From contig CAJMNU010000014.1 of NCBI GenBank assembly GCA_905214855.1, forward strand, positions 1 through 22,240: DNA of 22,240 nt, given 5' to 3'. The position numbers and the translations under genes were made by a program. The notes beneath the pieces were generated by a model. That model was not told where the DNA came from. It did not search any database and saw only the letters and a program-made list of their open reading frames with translations. The stretch is from an uncultured bacterium (GTDB taxonomy: Bacteria > Bacillota > Clostridia > Lachnospirales > Lachnospiraceae). Below are positions 1-7,131 of the stretch, in pieces (the stretch's first letter is position 1; every line of letters starts with the position of its first letter).

Positions 1-114
1 TTCATTTAACGAAATACCAGCCGGACATCCATCGATCACAACACCAATTCCTTTACCATGGGATTCTCCCCATGTACTGATCCGAAACACAGTTCCAAAT
101 GTTGATCCCGCCAT
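1..114 (-). CDS. aroC: Chorismate synthase, N-terminal part (cut by window edge)
   Basis: Chorismate synthase makes chorismate from 5-enolpyruvylshikimate-3-phosphate, the last shared step of aromatic amino acid synthesis, in the cytoplasm with reduced FMN. The 38 visible codons begin M-A-G-S-T-F-G and continue through the family signature STWGESHG, then [12 protein letters not shown], which is diagnostic of the AroC N-terminus. The start ATG (112-114) directly abuts the stop codon of the upstream gene (115-117). A GAGGG ribosome binding site therefore lies inside the upstream coding end, which suggests translational coupling. The remainder lies left of the window, so intactness cannot be judged. 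Confidence 0.93.
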   Translation of the reverse strand, partial: MAGSTFGTVFRISTWGESHGKGIGVVIDGCPAGISLNE

Positions 115-1179
115 TTATTGTACCCTCACAATCGCACAGCAATTCGGTTCATTGACACGAATGGCACGATGATTCATAATGATTAATCCCTTATCATAGT
201 CAATCTTAAAGAACGTGATCGTTCCACTCTCATGATTCATACTGGCAAGATGTTTTCCATCCGGAAAGATAGCGATATCTTTTGGATATTCCCCGCTGAT
301 TGGCAGACAACAGATCACTTTTAAAAGACCTGATTCTGCATCACGTTCATAAATGCTGACAGAATTATCTCCTGCATTACTGCAAAAAACATATTTTTCA
401 TCTGGTGACATACGGATCGCACATGCCGCAGTCAGTTGACTCGCCTTCACATTTCCAGTTGTACTGATTGTCTGGATCTTTGTGATTTTAGGGGAACGCT
501 CTCCTGTCTCATATGTAAACACATCAATCACATTTTTTAATTCATACATAAGATAAATAAATTTACCATCTTTACTGAAAATAAAGTGTCTCGGTGCAGA
601 CTCTAATTCACAGCGGATCGCATCTACCAATACCAGATTTACATTACCTTCTCTGTCATTATTGAAACGGTAAATCTTAACCTGATCGATCCCAAGATCA
701 GAAACCATCAGATACTTGCCATCCGGTGTCCTTCTGCTGCAGCTTACATGCGGGCGGAAGTTTCGCTCTGCCACACTGCCCAATCCTTTATGATACACAC
801 CATCTGCAATACTGCCTACACTTCCATCTTTATTCAGATGCAGCACAGTTGCCTTCCCATCATGGTATCCTGATACAAAAATATAATTATCATCTTTGTC
901 TGTGGAAAGCTGACAACCTCTCATTCCTTTAATATTTGCACTGTTTAAACGGGAAATACTTCCATTCTGGAGAATGCGGAATGATACAATTCCTTCATCT
1001 GCGATAGAATACAATGTCTTCCCATTATTAGAGGCAACTACATAAGAGGAATTATCCACTTCTACCTCACATCTTGGAATAAATACTCCATTTTCTACAT
1101 CTACATCCAGTACTGTAATTCCTTTTGCCTTGCCATTGTAGGAATAAGATCCCACATAGGCCATATATTTCGCCTTCAT
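115..1179 (-). CDS. Lactonase-family beta-propeller protein (6-phosphogluconolactonase-like)
   Basis: The 354-residue protein belongs by its look to the seven-bladed propeller lactonase family (Pfam lactonase, COG2706; E. coli YbhE/Pgl type). Visible signs are the N-terminal MAYVGSYS, repeated blades containing G-K-x-hydrophobic turns (SNNGKTLYS, TPDGKYLMVSD, SKDGKFIYLMYE, SPDEKYVFCSNAG, FPDGKHLASMN) and a family-typical length. There is no signal peptide, so it is cytoplasmic. Family members hydrolyse 6-phosphogluconolactone, but many relatives have unknown substrates, so the exact role is inferred. It sits directly upstream of aroC with zero spacing. The start is supported by GGAGG about 9 nt upstream. 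A link to aromatic synthesis through pentose phosphate supply of erythrose-4-phosphate is only a guess. Confidence 0.8.
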   Translation of the reverse strand: MKAKYMAYVGSYSYNGKAKGITVLDVDVENGVFIPRCEVEVDNSSYVVASNNGKTLYSIADEGIVSFRILQNGSISRLNSANIKGMRGCQLSTDKDDNYIFVSGYHDGKATVLHLNKDGSVGSIADGVYHKGLGSVAERNFRPHVSCSRRTPDGKYLMVSDLGIDQVKIYRFNNDREGNVNLVLVDAIRCELESAPRHFIFSKDGKFIYLMYELKNVIDVFTYETGERSPKITKIQTISTTGNVKASQLTAACAIRMSPDEKYVFCSNAGDNSVSIYERDAESGLLKVICCLPISGEYPKDIAIFPDGKHLASMNHESGTITFFKIDYDKGLIIMNHRAIRVNEPNCCAIVRVQ

Positions 1180-1213
1180 CCCTCTTTACCTCCATCAGTA
1201 CATCATCCTATTT

Positions 1214-1219
1214 ATTATA
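1214..1219 (-). promoter_or_regulatory. Candidate -10 box for the lactonase-aroC unit
   Basis: On the minus strand this is a perfect TATAAT about 35 nt upstream of the lactonase start codon. No good -35 hexamer is seen 16-18 nt upstream, so the promoter is weak or activator-dependent, or this is a chance match in A/T-rich DNA. Confidence 0.4.
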
Positions 1220-1366
1220 CTTCTTTATCATGCTTCTTGCCTTTTCTTACCGATCTATATATTAAAAAATATCATAGACTGGATTCATGACTCTCTTCCC
1301 TTGACACCATGGCATTAGCATATCATATTTTTTTCTATTTGTTAATAACAAAAAGAGGAAAATATA

Positions 1367-1394
1367 TTGACACCAGAATAAAAGGAAGTATAAT
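1367..1394 (+). promoter_or_regulatory. Consensus sigma-A promoter of the polyamine uptake operon
   Basis: TTGACA at 1367-1372 and TATAAT at 1389-1394 are both perfect and 16 bp apart. Transcription would start near 1401 and give a leader of about 168 nt before the regulator gene. A second TTGACA at 1301-1306 has no good -10 partner. A consensus promoter of this strength suits an operon held down by a repressor. Confidence 0.8.
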
Positions 1395-1440
1395 AGATTT
1401 GCTGTTTGTTTATTTTTACTAAACTTTTATTTTATAATTA

Positions 1441-1472
1441 TGATACTGCTTTTATGATCAAAAACAGTATCA
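1441..1472 (+). promoter_or_regulatory. Hairpin in the 5' leader of the pot operon
   Basis: Arms 1441-1453 and 1460-1472 pair over 13 positions with one mismatch, around a 6-nt loop (ATGATC). It lies about 40 nt after the predicted transcription start. No U-run follows (the next bases are CACCCCAAGGG), so it is not a normal intrinsic terminator. It could be an RNA-level element, or a DNA operator since it is palindromic. Confidence 0.55.
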
Positions 1473-1490
1473 CACCCCAAGGGATATTAT

Positions 1491-1530
1491 ATTTATCCAG
1501 ACCGGTCATTATTTATCCAGACTGATCATT
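1491..1530 (+). repeat. Tandem 20-bp direct repeat, probable operator
   Basis: Two copies, 1491-1510 and 1511-1530, begin ATTTATCCAGAC and end TCATT, and match at 18 of 20 positions. The period of 20 bp is close to two helical turns, so both would face the same side of the DNA. The first copy contains the palindrome GACCGGTC. They lie between the promoter and the XRE-cupin start codon, so autoregulation by that protein is the simplest reading. This is inference from position. Confidence 0.6.
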
Positions 1531-1568
1531 CTATCAACATTACAATCGACTGGAGGCGATGCTTTTTC

Positions 1569-2102
1569 ATGGATATCGGTACAAAACTGAAAGAACTTCG
1601 CATTCTCAAAGGACTTACTCAAGAAGAGTTAGCAGACCGTGCAGAGCTTTCCAAGGGATTTATTTCCCAACTTGAACGCAATCTGACTTCTCCATCCATC
1701 CAGACACTTATGGATATTCTGCAATGTCTTGGAATAGGTATTGGTGATTTTTTCAGTGAAACACAGGAAGAACAGATCGTCTTCGGAAAACATGACTATT
1801 TTGAGAAATACGATTCGGAATTAAAAAATAAGGTTCAATGGATCATCCCAAATGCACAGAAAAATAAAATGGAACCAATTCTTCTGACATTAGAAGAAGG
1901 AGGCTCTACATATCCGGACACTCCACACGAAGGGGAAGAATTCGGCTATGTTTTATCCGGAAGCCTTTCCATCCACCTAGGTTCTAATATATACAAAGCA
2001 AAAAAAGGCGAATCATTTTATTATACAGCCGACAAACCACATTATCTTACGACTAAAACAGGTGCTGTCCTGATTTGGGTCAGCTCACCACCAAGTTTCT
2101 AA
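1569..2102 (+). CDS. XRE-family regulator with C-terminal cupin domain
   Basis: A 177-residue cytoplasmic DNA-binding protein. Residues about 4-62 form an XRE helix-turn-helix (LKELRILKGLTQEELA, then SKGFISQLERN and SPSIQTLMDIL). Residues about 105-175 form a small cupin (PHEGEEFGYVLSGS, then the turn KKGESFYY and PHYL). This architecture matches E. coli PuuR and many regulators of polyamine genes, where the cupin senses a small molecule. It is the first gene of the pot operon, 12 nt before potA, so a polyamine-responsive regulator is a reasonable inference. GGAGG lies 12 nt before the ATG, a long spacing, but no better in-frame start is present. Confidence 0.9.
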   Translation: MDIGTKLKELRILKGLTQEELADRAELSKGFISQLERNLTSPSIQTLMDILQCLGIGIGDFFSETQEEQIVFGKHDYFEKYDSELKNKVQWIIPNAQKNKMEPILLTLEEGGSTYPDTPHEGEEFGYVLSGSLSIHLGSNIYKAKKGESFYYTADKPHYLTTKTGAVLIWVSSPPSF

Positions 2103-2114
2103 GGAGGATTTATT

Positions 2115-3191
2115 ATGGGTCAGCCACTGATTGATTTAAAAAACATTACCAAAAGCTATGACGGACAGATTGTTTTAGACAATCTCAGCTTGACTGTAAA
2201 AGAAAATACTTTCGTCACGCTCCTTGGTCCCAGCGGATGTGGAAAAACTACTACACTGCGTATTATTGGAGGTTTTGAAACTCCAGATAAGGGAAATGTC
2301 ATCTTTGACGGACAGGATATCACAAAACTTCCGCCTAACCAAAGACAACTCAACACTGTTTTTCAGAAGTATGCTCTGTTCCCTCATATGAACATTGCGG
2401 ATAACATTGCATTCGGACTGAAGATCAAGGGAAAATCCAAATCTTATATTCAAGACAAAATTAAATATGCCTTAAAATTAGTCAATTTACAAGGATATGA
2501 AAACAGAAGTGTTGACTCTCTCAGTGGTGGTCAGCAGCAGCGAATTGCCATTGCAAGAGCCATCGTCAACGAACCAAGACTGCTTCTTTTGGATGAACCT
2601 CTTGGTGCTTTGGATCTAAAACTCCGTCAAGACATGCAATACGAACTGATCCGTCTAAAAAATGAGCTTGGGATCACATTTATCTATGTCACACACGATC
2701 AGGAAGAGGCACTTACTATGTCTGATACCATCGTAGTCATGAATCAGGGATATATCCAGCAGATGGGAACGCCAGAACAGATTTACAATGAACCTGAGAA
2801 TGCATTTGTTGCTGACTTTATCGGTGAAAGCAATATTGTCAATGGCTTGATGTTACATGATGAACTGGTAGAGATCTTTGGAGCAAAATTTGCCTGCGTA
2901 GATAAAGGATTCGGCATCAAAAAACCCGTCGATGTTGTGATCCGTCCAGAAGATATCGACCTTGTAGAACCAGAAAAAGGAACTTTAGTAGGAACAGTGA
3001 CTCATCTGATCTTCAAAGGTGTTCATTATGAAATGGAAGTCACAACTCCGGATGGTTTTGAGTGGCTGGTACATAGCACAGATATGTTCCCAGTTGGTCA
3101 AAAGGTTGGCATCCATGTAGATCCTTTTGATATCCAGATCATGAACAAACCAGCTTCAGAAGATGAGGAGGCAGTGGGTGTCAATGAATAA
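2115..3191 (+). CDS. potA: Spermidine/putrescine ABC transporter ATP-binding protein PotA
   Basis: The cytoplasmic ATPase that powers polyamine import. In the 358 residues I see Walker A GPSGCGKT (38-45), Q-loop Q84, ABC signature LSGGQQQR (136-143), Walker B LLLLDEP (156-162), the H-loop histidine 194 and a C-terminal TOBE-like region (about 280-345, [11 protein letters not shown]). Length and order match PotA. An AGGAGG site at 2104-2108 directly follows the regulator stop codon and gives an unambiguous start. The end overlaps the start of potB. Specificity for polyamines, rather than another substrate of this importer class, rests on the PotD-like domain two genes downstream. Confidence 0.95.
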   Translation: MGQPLIDLKNITKSYDGQIVLDNLSLTVKENTFVTLLGPSGCGKTTTLRIIGGFETPDKGNVIFDGQDITKLPPNQRQLNTVFQKYALFPHMNIADNIAFGLKIKGKSKSYIQDKIKYALKLVNLQGYENRSVDSLSGGQQQRIAIARAIVNEPRLLLLDEPLGALDLKLRQDMQYELIRLKNELGITFIYVTHDQEEALTMSDTIVVMNQGYIQQMGTPEQIYNEPENAFVADFIGESNIVNGLMLHDELVEIFGAKFACVDKGFGIKKPVDVVIRPEDIDLVEPEKGTLVGTVTHLIFKGVHYEMEVTTPDGFEWLVHSTDMFPVGQKVGIHVDPFDIQIMNKPASEDEEAVGVNE

Positions 3192-4008
3192 ATTATTACA
3201 AAAGAAATATCTTGCCGCCCCTTATGTGGTATGGATGATTGGTTTTACCATCATCCCTCTCCTCATGATCGTATATTATGGTCTGACTGATAAAACAGGG
3301 GCATTCACACTTGCAAATATACAGGCGATCGGAACAGCGGAACATTTAAAAGCACTTGGACTTTCTTTACTTCTTTCCCTGATCAGCACGCTTTTGTGCC
3401 TTCTGCTAGCCTACCCGCTTGCTTTAATCCTTAGAAACCGCAATATTGGACAGGGAAGTTTTATCCTTTTCATCTTCATTCTTCCTATGTGGATGAATTT
3501 CCTTTTAAGAACATTGGCATGGCAGACACTCTTGGAAAAAAATGGAGTCATCAATGGCATTCTGTCTTTCTTCCACCTGCCTCAGATCAGTATCATCAAT
3601 ACTCCTGCTGCCATTGTCCTTGGTATGGTATATAACTTCCTGCCATTTATGGTACTTCCACTCTATAATGTATTGGTAAAAATTGATGATAACACGATTT
3701 ATGCAGCCAGAGATCTTGGTGCTAACGGGATTCAGACATTTTTCCATGTCATTTTTCCTTTAAGCATCCCAGGAATGATCAGCGGCATCACTATGGTCTT
3801 TATTCCTGCCTTGACCACATTTGTTATCTCTAATTTATTAGGCGGAAGCAAAATCCTGTTGATCGGAAATGTCATTGAACAGGAATTTACAAAAGGAAGC
3901 AACTGGCATCTCGGCTCCGGACTTTCTCTTGTACTGATGGTCTTTATCCTCATCAGCATGGGACTGCTTGCCAAATATGATAAAAACGGGGAGGGAACTG
4001 CATTCTGA
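3178..4008 (+). CDS. potB: Spermidine/putrescine ABC transporter permease PotB
   Basis: An integral membrane permease with about six membrane segments. The EAA loop that docks on PotA reads [14 protein letters not shown] and continues FPLSIPGM. Starts are ambiguous: ATG at 3163 lies ahead of any site, GTG at 3178 sits 6 nt after AGGAGG (3166-3171), and ATG at 3184 sits 12 nt after it. I chose the GTG for its spacing; ATG 3184 gives MNKLLQKKY and is the main alternative. All choices overlap the end of potA, which indicates translational coupling. Its stop TGA shares one base with the ATG of the next gene. Product length of about 275 residues is normal for PotB. Confidence 0.93.
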   Translation: MSMNKLLQKKYLAAPYVVWMIGFTIIPLLMIVYYGLTDKTGAFTLANIQAIGTAEHLKALGLSLLLSLISTLLCLLLAYPLALILRNRNIGQGSFILFIFILPMWMNFLLRTLAWQTLLEKNGVINGILSFFHLPQISIINTPAAIVLGMVYNFLPFMVLPLYNVLVKIDDNTIYAARDLGANGIQTFFHVIFPLSIPGMISGITMVFIPALTTFVISNLLGGSKILLIGNVIEQEFTKGSNWHLGSGLSLVLMVFILISMGLLAKYDKNGEGTAF

Positions 4009-5942
4009 TGAAATCCTACAACTCAAAATTCAAACGTTTTTTTGAAGATTTTTACCTTGTTCTGGTACTCATCTTCCTGTATGCTCCCATTGCTACCATG
4101 ATGGTACTCTCCTTTAATACATCAAAATCACGTACTCAATGGGGAGGCTTTACATTAGACTGGTATGCAAAAATGTTTGAGAGTTCTGCTATAACAGAGG
4201 CACTCTATAACACACTGCTTATCGCATTTTTATCTGCTGCCATTGCTACCTTGATCGGTACTGTCGCAGCACTTGGTATCAGCTCAATGAAGAAATTTCC
4301 ACGTACCATCTTAATGGGAATCAACAATCTTCCTATCTTAAACTCTGAGATCGTAACCGGAATTTCTTTGATGTTGGCATTTATCGCTTTTGGTATTTCT
4401 CTGGGATTCAAAACCATTTTGTTATCCCATATCACATTCAATATTCCTTATGTCATTCTGAGTGTTATGCCAAAATTGCGTCAGACCAACAAATACACTT
4501 ATGAAGCTGCAATGGATCTGGGTGCAGGTCCTATTAAAGCCTTTTTTAAGGTGGTATTTCCGGACATCATGCCCGGTGTACTCTCTGGCTTTTTAATGGC
4601 TTTCACCATGTCACTGGATGATTTTATCATCACACATTTTACCAGAGGAGCCGGCATCAATACCCTTTCCACATTAATTTATAGTGAAGTGCGTCGGGGT
4701 ATCAAACCTTCCATGTATGCCCTCTCCACAGTCATTTTTATCACAGTACTGGCACTTCTTCTTATCACCAACTTCTCTCCAGAGAAACCTGTGGTATCAG
4801 GGAATACAGAAGAGACTGCATCCAAACACCAAAAGAACCACCACAGACAGCAATTCAAAAAAGGTATGCTTGTTGCAGCAGCATTCTGTGTCGTTGCCAC
4901 TGTTTGTTTTTCCACCTACAAACACTATATGATATCTAATTCTAACGAACTGTATGTGTATAACTGGGGTGAATATATCGATGAGAGTGTCATTGAGCAG
5001 TTTGAAGAAGAAACTGGAATCCATGTAACATATGACCTGTTTGAAACCAATGAGGAAATGTATCCTATCATTGAAGCAGGAGCTGTACAGTACGATGTTG
5101 TCTGTCCTTCTGACTATATGATCCAGAAAATGGCTGAAAATAACCTTTTAGCAGAGATCAACTTTGACAATATCCCGAATCTTTCCTATATCAATCCAGA
5201 ATATATAAAGCGTTCCAGAAGTTTCGACCCACAAAACCTTTATTCTGTACCATATTGTTGGGGAACGGTAGGAATTCTTTATAACACCAGCCGTATTGAA
5301 GAACTTGGTGTACCTGCTCCAACCAAATGGTCAGATCTTTGGGATCCCCATTATCAGGGAGAAATTCTTATGCAGGACAGTGTGCGTGATGCCTTTATGG
5401 TTGCCCTGAAATCTTTGGGATATTCCATGAACACCACAGATACCACACAGCTTCAGGAGGCAAAAAATCTTCTGATCGATCAGAAACCTCTGGTACAAGC
5501 CTATGTCATTGATCAGGTTCGTGACAAAATGATAGGCGGTGAGGCAGCTGTTGGTGTCATCTATTCTGGTGAGATGCTCTATATACAGGAAGAAGTTGAA
5601 AATCTGGGATTGGATTATTCTCTGGAATATGTGATCCCTGAAGAGGGAACGAACATCTGGATCGATTCTTGGGTAATTCCAGCAAACGCAAAAAACAAGG
5701 AAAATGCAGAAAAATGGATCAATTTCCTCTGCCGTCCAGATATTGCCAAGAAAAACTTTGAGTACATCACATACCCAACACCAAATCAGGGCGCATATGA
5801 TCTTCTTGATCCAGAACTCCAGAACAATCTTGCTTTGTTCCCAGACATCAGCAAACTCCAGACTTCTGAAGTCTTCCAATACCTTGGAGACGATGCTGAC
5901 CAAGTCTACAATGCATTCTGGAAAGAAGTAAAGGCAAAATAA
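4008..5942 (+). CDS. potCD: Fused polyamine permease PotC and substrate-binding protein PotD
   Basis: One 644-residue reading frame holds two normally separate subunits. Residues 1 to about 255 are the PotC permease, with an EAA loop AAMDLGAGPIKAFFK (167-181). A charged, His/Lys-rich linker (about 257-285) leads to an extra membrane segment (about 287-303) that would place the rest outside the cell. Residues 314-644 match PotD: YNWGEY (W320, Y323), PSDYMIQKM, DSVRDAF (D457, D461), IWIDS (W551, D553) and TYPTPN (Y589). These align with the polyamine-contacting Trp, Tyr and Asp residues of E. coli PotD, except that a Tyr (519) replaces one Trp and Asp 461 replaces a Glu. The gene has no frameshift and ends the operon before a terminator. 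No lipobox is needed because the binding domain is tethered. Confidence 0.93.
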   Translation: MKSYNSKFKRFFEDFYLVLVLIFLYAPIATMMVLSFNTSKSRTQWGGFTLDWYAKMFESSAITEALYNTLLIAFLSAAIATLIGTVAALGISSMKKFPRTILMGINNLPILNSEIVTGISLMLAFIAFGISLGFKTILLSHITFNIPYVILSVMPKLRQTNKYTYEAAMDLGAGPIKAFFKVVFPDIMPGVLSGFLMAFTMSLDDFIITHFTRGAGINTLSTLIYSEVRRGIKPSMYALSTVIFITVLALLLITNFSPEKPVVSGNTEETASKHQKNHHRQQFKKGMLVAAAFCVVATVCFSTYKHYMISNSNELYVYNWGEYIDESVIEQFEEETGIHVTYDLFETNEEMYPIIEAGAVQYDVVCPSDYMIQKMAENNLLAEINFDNIPNLSYINPEYIKRSRSFDPQNLYSVPYCWGTVGILYNTSRIEELGVPAPTKWSDLWDPHYQGEILMQDSVRDAFMVALKSLGYSMNTTDTTQLQEAKNLLIDQKPLVQAYVIDQVRDKMIGGEAAVGVIYSGEMLYIQEEVENLGLDYSLEYVIPEEGTNIWIDSWVIPANAKNKENAEKWINFLCRPDIAKKNFEYITYPTPNQGAYDLLDPELQNNLALFPDISKLQTSEVFQYLGDDADQVYNAFWKEVKAK

Positions 5943-5982
5943 TCCTTTATCCACAATCATATGAAATCTATACAAATACACT

Positions 5983-6030
5983 AGAAAAGAGTGCAGGATC
6001 AAAAACACATCTGATCTTACACTCTTTTCT
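5983..6030. terminator. Bidirectional terminator between the pot operon and rhaT-like gene
   Basis: Arms 5983-6000 and 6013-6030 pair over 18 positions with one mismatch and one G-U, around a 12-nt loop. The outer pairs are A/T rich (AGAAAAGAG with CTCTTTTCT), which gives short U-rich tracts in both directions. It sits between two convergent genes and would serve both. Confidence 0.75.
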
Positions 6031-6094
6031 CTTGCATAAAAACTATTATAAAAACTATTTTTTAATATCTATTCTTTTCTTTCTATAATTTACA

Positions 6095-7060
6095 CTATAC
6101 AACCGCCAAAAATGCCCATGAAAAAATCATCACTACATTTCCCAAAAATACATAACGCAATGCTTTTCCTGAATTTTTCCACTCTCCTGACGCAATTCCC
6201 CATAAATTAGAAATGATCAATGCTAAGGCATTAAAGATCACCCATCCTGTCACGGTTGCACTTTCTCCTGCCTGACAGGTAAAAATGCCATAAAGGCAGA
6301 GTGCCGCATACCATATGATCGCTGTGACAAAGAGTTTTTCCGTTGTCATCCATGCTTCTGCCTGCGGCAAACCACGCATCATCTTGTTTTTCTTAATCTG
6401 TGGCAGACAGTAGCATGTGGCAGCCATAGAACCTCCAAAAATCACAAGAAGCCATGATGCTGCTGAAATTCCGATATCTCCGATCCCTAATTCTTGCATT
6501 GCCGCATTCATATTTCTTCCATATCCAAATCCAAGATTCATTAATGCAGAGCCGATACCAGAACAAACTGCAAACCACATTCCCTTTTTCATATGATTTC
6601 CGTTCTGTCCACGTTCCCGTATCCTTCCTCCAACAGTGATCAGGATGATACCTGCTGCGCTCAACAAAAGCCCAACAAGTAAACTTCCCACATTCATTTC
6701 CTGTGCCATATCAGGATGCACCAGAATCGGGAACAAAGCACCCCCTATAATGGAGATTCCCATAGAGATACCATACAGAAGTGCCATTCCCAAAAGGTCA
6801 ATTCCCTTTGTAAAACAAATGGCGGAGATCCCCCACATGACACCACACAATAATACAACCGCTGCCTCACCGGGGTATTTCAAATAGACTGAAATACTCC
6901 CTGGTGCCTGCATCCATGTCCATCCGACTGCAATACAAAGGCAAAATATATTATAAATCTGCCAAAATAATGCCCATCCGAAAGGTTTATACTTTTTATA
7001 TCCCAGTCCAAAACTCCCCTGACAGATTCCCGCCAGCAATAAAATAATCCCATTCTGCAT
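6095..7060 (-). CDS. RhaT-family sugar:proton symporter-like protein
   Basis: A 321-residue, very hydrophobic membrane protein with about ten predicted spans. It resembles E. coli RhaT: the block GVMWGISAICFTKGIDLLGM matches RhaT [21 protein letters not shown], followed by a Gly-rich GISMGISIIGG and a C-terminal GEWKNSGKALRYV like RhaT KEWNNAGR. RhaT imports L-rhamnose with a proton. It starts 71 nt after the GH95 gene with AAGG 7 nt before the ATG and no terminator between, so the two are probably one unit. A 6-deoxysugar such as L-fucose or L-rhamnose, or a related monosaccharide, is the plausible substrate, but this is inferred from family and neighbour only. Confidence 0.82.
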   Translation of the reverse strand: MQNGIILLLAGICQGSFGLGYKKYKPFGWALFWQIYNIFCLCIAVGWTWMQAPGSISVYLKYPGEAAVVLLCGVMWGISAICFTKGIDLLGMALLYGISMGISIIGGALFPILVHPDMAQEMNVGSLLVGLLLSAAGIILITVGGRIRERGQNGNHMKKGMWFAVCSGIGSALMNLGFGYGRNMNAAMQELGIGDIGISAASWLLVIFGGSMAATCYCLPQIKKNKMMRGLPQAEAWMTTEKLFVTAIIWYAALCLYGIFTCQAGESATVTGWVIFNALALIISNLWGIASGEWKNSGKALRYVFLGNVVMIFSWAFLAVV

Positions 7061-7131
7061 CGTTACGCCTTTTCATCTTTCCAATCTCAATGTCTTTCAT
7101 CTATCTCTTTTATCGTTGTCTACATACCACA

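Noticed and set aside
1301..1330. A second TTGACA upstream of the pot operon
   Set aside because: No hexamer close to TATAAT lies 16-18 bp downstream; the promoter at 1367-1394 is far better.
5331..6008. A 225-codon frame on minus opposite the PotD domain
   Set aside because: It is the antisense of a clearly coding gene, has no ribosome site, no family resemblance and runs into the terminator.
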